Positions 57,026 to 64,000 of a DNA stretch of 64,000 nucleotides are shown here, in pieces. Under the pieces are notes generated by a model that had not been told where the DNA came from, did no database searches, and saw only the letters and a program-made list of their open reading frames with translations. A program made the translations under genes and the position numbers. Origin of the DNA: Pseudanabaena galeata CCNP1313 (lineage in GTDB: Bacteria; Cyanobacteriota; Cyanobacteriia; Pseudanabaenales; Pseudanabaenaceae); contig NZ_CP112874.1 of the NCBI RefSeq assembly GCF_029910235.1, positions 3,038,001-3,102,000 of the forward strand. Direction: 5' to 3'. Position 1 is the first letter of the stretch; each line of letters begins with the position of its first letter.

Positions 57026-58229
57026 GCCACTACATATTGTGATGCTTCATAATCGTTATCAATATGCGGGAGGTGAAGATGTCTCAACCGATGCGGATGT
57101 AGAACTATTACGCGAATATGGTCATCGGGTCACTTTGATCGAGACTCATAATGATCTGATTAAGGGCTATTCCCAGTTCGATAAACTCAAGCTTTTTGTA
57201 GAGACAGCTTGGAATTTTAAGGTCTATCACCAGATGCGATCGCAATTTCAAAAACTCAAGCCCGATCTCGTCCATGTCCAAAATTTCTTTCCATTATTCT
57301 CACCATCTGTCCATGCTGCTGCGCGATCGCTAAACATTCCGACCATACAACACCTGCATAATTTTCGTCTGGGCTGTCTGAATGGATATTTATTAAAAGA
57401 TGGCAAAATTTGTGAAGCTTGTGTGGGGCGAAATCCTTGGCGCGGCGTTGGCTATGGCTGTTATCGAGATTCTCCTATTGCGTCTTTAGCAGTGTGGGCA
57501 ATGATCTCATTCAATCGGTGGCGACGCACTTGGTGGCAAGATGTGGATGCATTTATTACACCCAGTCACTTTGCTGCGAAGAAACTCCAAGAAATAGGCG
57601 TTAGCGGAGATCGCCTGTATGTGAAACCCTATGTGATTAATCCTCCAAACAGTACAGGAGATTTCTCTTCTTCCTTGATTCATCCCAATTTTTTATTTGT
57701 TGGAAGATTATCTCCAGAAAAAGGAGTAATTACCCTTCTGAAAGCATGGGCTGAACTGAATAAAGCAGAATGGCAACTAAATATTGTTGGTGATGGTTCC
57801 GAGAAAGCAAATTTACAACGCTTTGTTGATGAAATGAGCTTAAGAAATGTACATTTTCTTGGATATTTACCACCATTGCAAATTACATCCGTCATGCAGT
57901 CTGCCACTGCGATTGTAGTTCCTTCACAATGGTATGAAACCTTTGGGCGGGTTGTAGTTGAAGCTTTTGTGTGCAGTAAACCTGTAATAGCCTCAGATTT
58001 AGGAGCTTTATCGGAATTAATCACCTCGGAATATAACGGATTTTTAGTTCCTAGCGATCGCATTAACGATTGGACAGAAAAATTATATTGGTGTGGCACA
58101 AATCCTGAAGCTATGCAAATTATGGGCAACAATGCCTATAAAACTTACAAAGAAAGCTATACCCGTTCTGCTAACTATCATCAATTGATGAAAATCTATG
58201 ATTCTGTTTTATCCATAGCTACCAAATAA
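57018..58229 (+). CDS. GT4-family glycosyltransferase
   Basis: 403 aa. MLHNRYQYAGGEDVSTDADV is a known GT4 start; HLHNFRLGCLNGYLLKDGKI, CEACVGRNPWRGVGYGCYRD has a four-Cys-like cluster seen in this subgroup; FVGRLSPEKGVITLLKAWAE; and VPSQWYETFGRVVVEAFVCS is the E-x7-E region. Last gene of the glycan island; a weak hairpin and the convergent Uma2 gene follow. Confidence 0.9.
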   Translation: MFKPLHIVMLHNRYQYAGGEDVSTDADVELLREYGHRVTLIETHNDLIKGYSQFDKLKLFVETAWNFKVYHQMRSQFQKLKPDLVHVQNFFPLFSPSVHAAARSLNIPTIQHLHNFRLGCLNGYLLKDGKICEACVGRNPWRGVGYGCYRDSPIASLAVWAMISFNRWRRTWWQDVDAFITPSHFAAKKLQEIGVSGDRLYVKPYVINPPNSTGDFSSSLIHPNFLFVGRLSPEKGVITLLKAWAELNKAEWQLNIVGDGSEKANLQRFVDEMSLRNVHFLGYLPPLQITSVMQSATAIVVPSQWYETFGRVVVEAFVCSKPVIASDLGALSELITSEYNGFLVPSDRINDWTEKLYWCGTNPEAMQIMGNNAYKTYKESYTRSANYHQLMKIYDSVLSIATK

Positions 58230-58264
58230 TAGGCAGCGCTTCGCTCCATCTATTATTTTTTTAC

Positions 58265-58759
58265 TTACTCATCAGCAATACCCAGCGATCGCATTTTCTC
58301 TTGTAACTCTTGTAACTTCGACTCAGCTAACTCCGCTCGATGTATTTGTTGCTCGGCTTTAATACGCTCTTGATTAGCTTTTTGAATTTCTCTTTGGGCT
58401 GTTTCTTGAGGTGTCGGTAATAATGCTCCCTCTAGAGAAAAATAGCGCAGTTGCCGCTCATGAATTCCTAAAAATGCACCGATTACCTCACTCCATAACC
58501 AGCCTTGAGCATTAGCAGTAATCGGTTTGTATTGATTAATATCTAACCGAAATCCAGCAAATTCTAAGGTGTCAGGTGAAAAATAAAAATATTCTGGCGT
58601 GTGAAATCTCTCAGCATACAAGTTACGCTTGATTGTGCGATCAACGTTGGCGGTTGAGTCAGATAGTAGCTCAATAATTAGATCAGGATAGCGTCCATCT
58701 TCTTCCCAAACTACCCAAGAATTACGCGGTTCTCTGAAAGATAGAAACGCCGCAAACAC
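58265..58759 (-). pseudogene. N-terminally truncated Uma2 gene
   Basis: 164 codons from a GTG at 58759. It keeps the second half of a Uma2 nuclease (SFREPRNSWVVWEEDGRYPD, LIIELLSDSTANVDR, FHTPEYFYFSPDTLEFAGFR) and the coiled ETAQREIQKANQERIKAEQQ tail. In-frame codons LIIKNPK continue upstream to a TAG, so the homology extends before the GTG and the first ~80-90 residues were deleted. A truncated protein may be made. The divergent neighbour is another Uma2 gene. Confidence 0.7.
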
Positions 58760-58837
58760 TTTGGGATTTTTGATAATGAGCTAAAATTATTGAGTTTGTG
58801 CAGACTCAATGCGTACATTTGTGCAGAAGGAAAAAAC

Positions 58838-59602
58838 ATGACTTTTACCTTAGATCCATCTAGCGATCGCGTCACACTTCCCGACCATACGCAACTTCCC
58901 GAATCTGATGGTACTTTTGAGAAAAATTTTCAAGAGCATCCGCAAAGTATCCTGCTCACAGATTCGATTGAGCCGATTTTGCAACAATGTCATCCCGATG
59001 GACAATATGCGATCGGGCAAGATTCGGGAATATATTGGCGGATGACAGCCCCCCCTGAGAAAGGTGCAGAGGCTCCTGATTGGTTTTATGTGCCGAATGT
59101 CCCACCGACATTAGATGGTCAGTCTCGCCGATCCTATGTGCTGTGGCAAGAATTTATTGCACCGCTGATCATTTTAGAATTTGTGTCTGGTACTGGCAAA
59201 GAAGAACGCGATCGCACACCTTGGACAGGTAAATTTTTTATTTATGAGCAGGTGATTCGTCCTGCTTTTTATGGCATTTATGAGGTGCAGAAATCCAGCA
59301 TTGAATTATATCGCCATGTGACAAATCACTTTGAATTGGTTCCTGCAAATGAGAGAGGGCATTTTCCCATTGAGGAGCTAGGTGTGGAGATTGGCATTTG
59401 GCAAGGTGTTTACCAAAATTTGGAACTGCCTTGGCTGCGTTGGTGGGATGCTAACGGCAATTTGCTGTTAACAGGCTGGGAAACTTCTGAACAAGAAAAG
59501 TTAATCGCGCAACAGGAAAGGTTAATTGCCGAGCAAGAGCGTCAAAAAAATGAGATCTTGATTGCCCAACTGCGTGCGGCGGGGATTGAACCTCAGCTAT
59601 AA
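58838..59602 (+). CDS. Uma2-family putative endonuclease
   Basis: 254 aa from ATG 58838, with AGAAGGA nine bases upstream (a TTG at 58790 is less likely). WRMTAPPEKGAEAPDWFYVP, VLWQEFIAPLIILEFVSGTG, KEERDRTPWTGKFFIYEQVI, YGIYEVQKSSIELYRH, GVEIGIWQGVYQNLELPWLR, ending in a coiled QEKLIAQQERLIAEQERQ tail. The longer Uma2 type found in cyanobacteria. Its end overlaps cobT by six bases on the opposite strand. Confidence 0.86.
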   Translation: MTFTLDPSSDRVTLPDHTQLPESDGTFEKNFQEHPQSILLTDSIEPILQQCHPDGQYAIGQDSGIYWRMTAPPEKGAEAPDWFYVPNVPPTLDGQSRRSYVLWQEFIAPLIILEFVSGTGKEERDRTPWTGKFFIYEQVIRPAFYGIYEVQKSSIELYRHVTNHFELVPANERGHFPIEELGVEIGIWQGVYQNLELPWLRWWDANGNLLLTGWETSEQEKLIAQQERLIAEQERQKNEILIAQLRAAGIEPQL

Positions 59603-60661
59603 CTGCGATTCGATCGCGCTCAGCAACTTCTCTTGCGTCCAATTTTGGTACAAATGAGCAGCGATCGCCGCCGCACCAGCGCCAACACCTTCTTTAACAA
59701 AGCCTTGTTCATAGGCGCGTAGCTGTAGAAACTTAGATTTGGCAAAACTTAGCTGTGTAGCGAGCAATGGTACATCGCGCACCGCTAAAGCCAGCTCAAC
59801 GGTGTGACCTGTGGGATCTTCAGCAACCCATCGGGTTGTGCCGATCGCGATCGCCTCAGGATTCCAGACTAAATGTTGCTCATTAGCGATCGCCCTTGCG
59901 AGAGCATAAACAGCTAACATTTGGGTTCCGCCCGCCAGCAATACACCTCCATGACGACTTGCAGCGATCGCCATTCCTGCCACTGCAATTTGCATGGGAT
60001 CGCCTACTGCTGAAACGATTTCAAAGGGCGTGGCTGGTTGCTCCAGATGCTGCAATCCTGCTTGGACGATTCCCCATTTTTGAGCATGGTTACAGGTGGG
60101 ATGAGAGCTATTGACTTTATCTTTTGCATCTATTCCTAACGCAGTCAGCACGGCAAGAGCTGTAGTCGTCCCACCAACTACACATTCACTCAAGATTACA
60201 TAGGCTTCCGCTTGGGCTAACTTCTCTCCCCACACTAAGCCCTGTACAAATAATTGCAGCACTGTTTCAATGGGTAAAGCTTTCCCTGTACTCAGACACT
60301 TGGCTGGTGATCCACCGAGGGCGATCGCCTTGGTTTCAACTGTCGGTGCGATCGCTAAGCCTGCATCAAAAATAAAAAGCGGTAACTCTTGCGCGGCAAC
60401 AACGGCGCGGGAAATTAAGACGGGGGAAGCGCCTGCAACAAGAGGCGGCAAAGGGAAGTTGATATTTAATCCCGTGGCAAGAAATTCGGCATCGGCGATC
60501 GCGGTATATTTGCGATCTTCAGGCGTTGCTCCCGCAGCAGAGATATTAGGAATTAGTCCTGTTTCCGTAAAGCCCAACACACAGGCAAATACTGGACGTT
60601 TACCACGATAGTTTTTGAGCCAAGCTTTCGCTTTTTTACGTTGTGTGTAGGTCGTGATCAT
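59597..60661 (-). CDS. cobT: Nicotinate-nucleotide-DMB phosphoribosyltransferase, TIGR00303 type
   Basis: 354 aa from ATG 60661 (TTG 60676 adds five residues). Cyanobacterial CobT-like form: FACVLGFTETGLIPNISAAG, LPPLVAGASPVLISRAVVAA, LSECVVGGTTTALAVLTALG, VNSSHPTCNHAQKWGIVQAG, HGGVLLAGGTQMLAVYALAR. It makes the lower-ligand nucleotide for cobalamin (pseudocobalamin uses adenine in many cyanobacteria). Monocistronic. Confidence 0.88.
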   Translation of the reverse strand: MITTYTQRKKAKAWLKNYRGKRPVFACVLGFTETGLIPNISAAGATPEDRKYTAIADAEFLATGLNINFPLPPLVAGASPVLISRAVVAAQELPLFIFDAGLAIAPTVETKAIALGGSPAKCLSTGKALPIETVLQLFVQGLVWGEKLAQAEAYVILSECVVGGTTTALAVLTALGIDAKDKVNSSHPTCNHAQKWGIVQAGLQHLEQPATPFEIVSAVGDPMQIAVAGMAIAASRHGGVLLAGGTQMLAVYALARAIANEQHLVWNPEAIAIGTTRWVAEDPTGHTVELALAVRDVPLLATQLSFAKSKFLQLRAYEQGFVKEGVGAGAAAIAAHLYQNWTQEKLLSAIESQL

Positions 60662-60817
60662 TAAACTTATTTGCAAAAGTTATTGAAAGTAAATATTTCT
60701 GCGGTGCTTTCGTTAAGACAGTTAAAGATTATCTGAAGAAGTAGCCAAAAGGTCACATTTAGGTTCTTACAATGAACGTAACCCATACAGCAATCCTAAG
60801 TAAGTTGTTGAATTAAA

Positions 60818-60907
60818 TGTAGGATGGGTTAGCGATAGCGTAACCCATAATTGATAACTAATTGATGCGTTACGTCGCAGTTCATCCTTGAACTGGCGCA
60901 TCCTACA
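60818..60907. repeat. GTAGGATGGGTTA-type inverted repeat
   Basis: Outer arms TGTAGGAT (60818-60825) and ATCCTACA (60900-60907); inner GGGTTAGCG/AGCGTAACCC stem (about 60826-60846); right part GATGCGTTACGTCGCAGTTC ... GAACTGGCGCATC forms another hairpin. Part of the 632-base gene-free region 60662-61293, which holds only repeats and the pnt leader. Confidence 0.5.
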
Positions 60908-60943
60908 AGTAATTGAACCTTCCTACTTATTTGATTTGTGGAA

Positions 60944-61038
60944 TATAGCGTTTATCAGTCTAGTGAAGTACGGGTTTGTTTCCCCGCCGAAGGCGGGGAA
61001 ACAAACCTATGTACCTCGCTTGCTTGAAAAGCGCTATA
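60944..61038. repeat. TATAGC-ended hairpin element (family 2), copy 4
   Basis: Ends TATAGCG (60944-60950) and CGCTATA (61032-61038), partly complementary flanks, and a perfect 16-bp stem 60973-60988 / 60992-61007 (GGTTTGTTTCCCCGCC, loop GAA). Same architecture as the copies at 6863, 20153 and 35750 but with a different stem sequence. Confidence 0.6.
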
Positions 61039-61064
61039 AGAGCAGTGATGAATTGCCCTTAATT

Positions 61065-61232
61065 ACTGATGTTACGTGGAACTTAGATGTTAGACCTCTT
61101 GCTGCTAGCGAAGCAGGGCAAGCACGGGGGCATTGCCCCTACCTCAAAATTTAGAGGTTACTGTAGGGGCTGTGCCCCCGTGCCAGCCCTAGACCTTTGC
61201 TATAACAGGAATTCCTTCCACGTAACATCAGT
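61065..61232 (-). mobile_element. MITE family 1, copy 4 (168 bp)
   Basis: Termini ACTGATGTTACGTGGA and TCCACGTAACATCAGT with exact 5-bp duplications TAATT (61060-61064 and 61233-61237). Reverse orientation, like the topA copy. It lies 62 bases before the pntA1 start, so it may have displaced or supplied promoter elements. Confidence 0.87.
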
Positions 61233-61293
61233 TAATTAATGGTTGCGAGATCACAAATTTGGGTAAGTGAAGATAATTGAATAAGGTGCATGA

Positions 61294-62439
61294 ATGAAGA
61301 TAGGCGTTATCAAGGAAATAGAATTTGGTGAACGTAGAGTAGCGCTAATTCCTGAAGTTGTTAGCCGCTTAACTAAAAGTGGATTGGAAGTCTTAATTGA
61401 AAGTCATGCGGGTGAGTTGTCCTTTTTTGCAGACTCCACTTATGTGGAAGCAGGAGCCAAAATTATCACTGACAAAAGCGCTCTGATTAATGAAGCAGAA
61501 ATTTTGCTCAAGGTCGGTGCGCCCCGTGAAGAGGAAGTGAGTATGTTCAAGCAAGGACAGATTACCATCGGTTTTCTTAATCCCTTGGGGAGACCAGAAC
61601 TAATTCGCCGTCTTGCCCATCAGGGTGTAACGGCGATGAGCATGGAGATGATCCCGCGCAGTAGTCGGGCGCAAAGTATGGATGCGCTCTCTTCACAAGC
61701 TTCGATCGCTGGTTACAAAGCCGTACTAATCGCAGCAGCAGCTTTGCCTAAGTATTTGCCGATGTTGACCACGGCCGCAGGCACGATCCCGCCAGCAAAA
61801 GTGGTGGTACTCGGTGCTGGTGTCGCAGGGCTTCAGGCGATCGCCACGGCGCGTCGTCTGGGCGCACAGGTGGAAGCCTATGATATCCGTCCTGCGGTAC
61901 GCGAAGAAGTGCAGAGCCTTGGCGCGAAATTCATTAATGTCACTTTGGAAGAAGATACAACAGCCGCAGGTGGCTATGCAAAAGAGATTTCGGAAGCCGC
62001 CAAACAACATGCTCAAGTGATCCTCGCTAAGCATATTAAAGATGCAGACATTGTGATTACCACCGCCCAAGTGCCTGGGCGTAAAGCACCTGTGATGGTT
62101 ACTGATGACATGATCGCCCAAATGAAACGTGGGTCAATCATTGTCGATATGGCAGGTGAACAAGGAGGTAATTGTGAAGGAACTATTGCTGGTAAAGATG
62201 TGCTTTGTCACGGGGCAACAATTATTTCGCCAATTAATTTACCGTCATCTATGCCAATCCATGCTTCGCAAAAATATGCCAAAAATCTACTCAATTTACT
62301 CAATCACCTGATCAAGAAGGGTGAACTAAACCTTGATTTTGACGATGATATTATCAGCAGCACCTGTATCACTCATGCTGGTGAGATTCGCAATCAGCGA
62401 GTTAAAGATGCACTTTCTCAATTAGCAGTCACCGTTTAA
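61294..62439 (+). CDS. pntA: NAD(P) transhydrogenase alpha subunit part 1
   Basis: 381 aa, soluble NAD(H)-binding subunit. KIGVIKEIEFGERRVALIPE at the start; VVVLGAGVAGLQAIATARRL is the Rossmann loop; AYDIRPAVREEVQSLGAKFI; KRGSIIVDMAGEQGGNCEGT. Cyanobacteria split PntA into this soluble part and a small membrane part, encoded next. The complex couples hydride transfer between NADH and NADP to proton flow across the membrane. AAGG lies seven bases upstream of the ATG. Confidence 0.94.
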   Translation: MKIGVIKEIEFGERRVALIPEVVSRLTKSGLEVLIESHAGELSFFADSTYVEAGAKIITDKSALINEAEILLKVGAPREEEVSMFKQGQITIGFLNPLGRPELIRRLAHQGVTAMSMEMIPRSSRAQSMDALSSQASIAGYKAVLIAAAALPKYLPMLTTAAGTIPPAKVVVLGAGVAGLQAIATARRLGAQVEAYDIRPAVREEVQSLGAKFINVTLEEDTTAAGGYAKEISEAAKQHAQVILAKHIKDADIVITTAQVPGRKAPVMVTDDMIAQMKRGSIIVDMAGEQGGNCEGTIAGKDVLCHGATIISPINLPSSMPIHASQKYAKNLLNLLNHLIKKGELNLDFDDDIISSTCITHAGEIRNQRVKDALSQLAVTV

Positions 62440-62446
62440 AGAACCA

Positions 62447-62485
62447 GATTTTTTGTGGCGCGGCGAAGCCACGCCACAAAAAATC
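62447..62485. repeat. Hairpin between pntA parts
   Basis: Arms GATTTTTTGTGGCGCGGC (62447-62464) and GCCACGCCACAAAAAATC (62468-62485), one mismatch, loop GAA. Its place inside an operon suggests partial termination or mRNA protection. Confidence 0.55.
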
Positions 62486-62543
62486 CGTTCCTTAGTCCAC
62501 ATTCAATTGCATTGTCGGTACTTAGTGCCGACAGAAATTAACT

Positions 62544-62834
62544 ATGAACGAATCATTAATTAGCGCTCTATTTGTCTTTGTACTGGCTTCATTTGCAGGG
62601 TTTGAAGTAATTAATAAAGTTCCCCCGACATTACACACACCACTAATGTCTGGCTCCAATGCCATTTCAGGAATATCGGTAATTGGGGCTTTGATTGTGG
62701 CGGGTAGCGATGTCAATCCCAATCTCTCAGTAATTCTGGGACTAATCTCGGTTGTCTGCGCCACAATTAACGTTGTTGGTGGCTTTCTCGTCACCGATCG
62801 CATGTTGCAAATGTTCAAAAAGAAAGAGGCGTAA
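62544..62834 (+). CDS. NAD(P) transhydrogenase alpha subunit part 2 (membrane)
   Basis: 96 aa, three hydrophobic helices. FVLASFAGFEVINKVPPTLH, TPLMSGSNAISGISVIGALI and VVGGFLVTDRMLQMF are conserved membrane parts of the proton channel domain. Six bases separate its stop from pntB, so they are co-translated. A minus-strand frame over it is a shadow. Confidence 0.93.
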   Translation: MNESLISALFVFVLASFAGFEVINKVPPTLHTPLMSGSNAISGISVIGALIVAGSDVNPNLSVILGLISVVCATINVVGGFLVTDRMLQMFKKKEA

Positions 62835-62840
62835 AGCACC

Positions 62841-64000
62841 ATGCTAGAAAATATCTTGGGCTATGTGCCGACAGGGATTCAGCTTACCTATTTGGTAGCA
62901 GCGACCCTCTTTATGATTGGTCTCAAACAGATGGGATCACCTGCTACGGCGCGTAAGGGGAATTTGCTCGGCGCGATCGCCATGTTATTAGCAGTTGTGG
63001 CAACATTGCTCGACAAGCAAGTATTGAGTTATGGATTGATTTTAGTGGCGATCGCAATTGGATCGGCGATCGGTTCTCTGATTGCTTACAAAGTCGCCAT
63101 GACCGATATGCCCCAAATGGTGGGCTTACTCAATGGTTTAGGCGGTTTGGCTTCTTCGTTAGTTGCTGTGGGCGAATATTGGCGCGTGACTAGTCATGGT
63201 TTAACATTGCCCCTAGTCGATAATCTCTCAATTATTGCTAGCGTGCTGATTGGCAATATCACCTTTACGGGCAGCATGATCGCCTTTGCAAAATTGCAAG
63301 GGATCATGAAAGGCGCACCGATTCGCTTTGCCTATCAGCAAACCGTTAATATCCTGCTGTTAGTTACCTTTGCCGTTGGTGCAGCCATGCTAATTGCTAA
63401 TCCTACTGATGTTGTGGGATTCATTGGCATTAATATCATTTCCCTTTTAGTGGGCGTATTATTCGTGATTCCCATTGGTGGCGGCGACATGCCTGTGGTG
63501 ATCTCGCTGCTGAACTCCTTGTCAGGTGTTGCCGCTAGCGCCGCAGGTTTTGTGGTGATGAATAATGTATTGATTATTGCTGGAGCATTAGTTGGTGCTT
63601 CAGGCTTGATCCTCACCCAGATCATGTGTAAAGCCATGAACCGTACTCTTCCCAACGTCTTGTTTAGTGGCTTTGGTGAAGCCTTAGTTGTAGAAGGTGA
63701 CGCAGGGGACAGTAGCAACAAAACTGTGAAAACTATAGATCCCGAAGAATGCGCGATGATGTTGGGCTATGCGCGATCGGTAGTAATCGTCCCTGGTTAT
63801 GGTATGGCAGTCGCTCAAGCACAGCACGCTGTCCGTGAGTTATCGGACATGCTCGAACGCAAAGGTGTGGAAGTGAAGTTTGCCATTCACCCTGTCGCAG
63901 GTCGGATGCCTGGGCATATGAATGTATTGCTTGCTGAGGCAAATGTGCCTTATTCGCAACTCTATGACATGGACGATATCAATACCCAGTTTGAAAATAC
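62841..64000 (+). CDS. pntB: NAD(P) transhydrogenase beta subunit (cut by right edge)
   Basis: Starts at ATG 62841 and stays open to the end of the window (386 codons visible of about 460-470). Membrane part: about eight helices with ARKGNLLGAIAMLLAVVATL, MTDMPQMVGLLNGLGGLAS, and PIGGGDMPVVISLLNSLSGV. The NADP-binding domain begins with VVIVPGYGMAVAQAQHAVRE and KFAIHPVAGRMPGHMNVLLA. The C-terminus lies beyond the window. Third gene of the pnt operon. Confidence 0.96.
   Translation, partial: MLENILGYVPTGIQLTYLVAATLFMIGLKQMGSPATARKGNLLGAIAMLLAVVATLLDKQVLSYGLILVAIAIGSAIGSLIAYKVAMTDMPQMVGLLNGLGGLASSLVAVGEYWRVTSHGLTLPLVDNLSIIASVLIGNITFTGSMIAFAKLQGIMKGAPIRFAYQQTVNILLLVTFAVGAAMLIANPTDVVGFIGINIISLLVGVLFVIPIGGGDMPVVISLLNSLSGVAASAAGFVVMNNVLIIAGALVGASGLILTQIMCKAMNRTLPNVLFSGFGEALVVEGDAGDSSNKTVKTIDPEECAMMLGYARSVVIVPGYGMAVAQAQHAVRELSDMLERKGVEVKFAIHPVAGRMPGHMNVLLAEANVPYSQLYDMDDINTQFEN

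Overview
This 64 kb window is cyanobacterial chromosome. The octamer GCGATCGC (HIP1) recurs throughout, and there are genes for the phycobilisome core-membrane linker ApcE, light-dependent protochlorophyllide reductase, GuaB3, a TIGR00303-type CobT and the split PntA/PntB transhydrogenase. Moderate-to-low GC, many short hairpin repeats and many Uma2 genes suggest a Pseudanabaena-like organism, but the genus is only an inference. I saw no rRNA, tRNA or CRISPR array.

Layout. 1-10.5 kb: the tail of a DUF3352-like gene, then three large membrane sensors in tandem (a PAS-GGDEF cyclase and two Cache-PAS hybrid histidine kinases) built from shared modules. 10.7-20 kb: apcE, a GT4 glycosyltransferase, a secreted CPHC thioredoxin-like protein, topA and por. 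20.3-24 kb: a TPR-CHAT protease-like gene cut in two by a complete ISKra4-family insertion sequence with 8-bp target duplications. 24.5-30 kb: L,D-transpeptidase, LivM-type permease, guaB3 and a compact three-gene response-regulator/diguanylate cyclase operon. 30.5-39.4 kb: a P-type ATPase homologue lacking its catalytic residues, a Uma2 gene, sugar aminotransferase, cupin, peroxiredoxin, pseudo-receiver, alpha/beta hydrolase, SirB1-like and HTH genes.

39.5-58.2 kb is a surface-glycan island on the + strand. It encodes a full pseudaminic-acid-type nonulosonic acid pathway (PseB, PseC, SpsF/PseF-like, methylase, PseG, PseH, PseI) plus the amidotransferase trio PseA/WbpG-HisH-HisF expected to make an acetamidino sugar. 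An ABC flippase-like exporter, a DUF115/GT42-like candidate transferase, other glycosyltransferases, an epimerase and methyltransferase-like genes follow. Many genes overlap by 4-16 bp, as expected for co-transcription. DUF29 and Uma2 fragments interrupt the island. 58.2-64 kb: Uma2 genes, cobT and the pntA1-pntA2-pntB operon, with pntB running off the right edge.

The intergenic DNA holds several families of non-coding mobile repeats. One is a ~166-bp MITE with perfect terminal inverted repeats and 5-bp target duplications (four copies, two exactly on stop codons). Another is a family of TATAGC-ended elements carrying long perfect hairpins. There is also a ~100-bp double hairpin, one copy of which lies nested inside another repeat.
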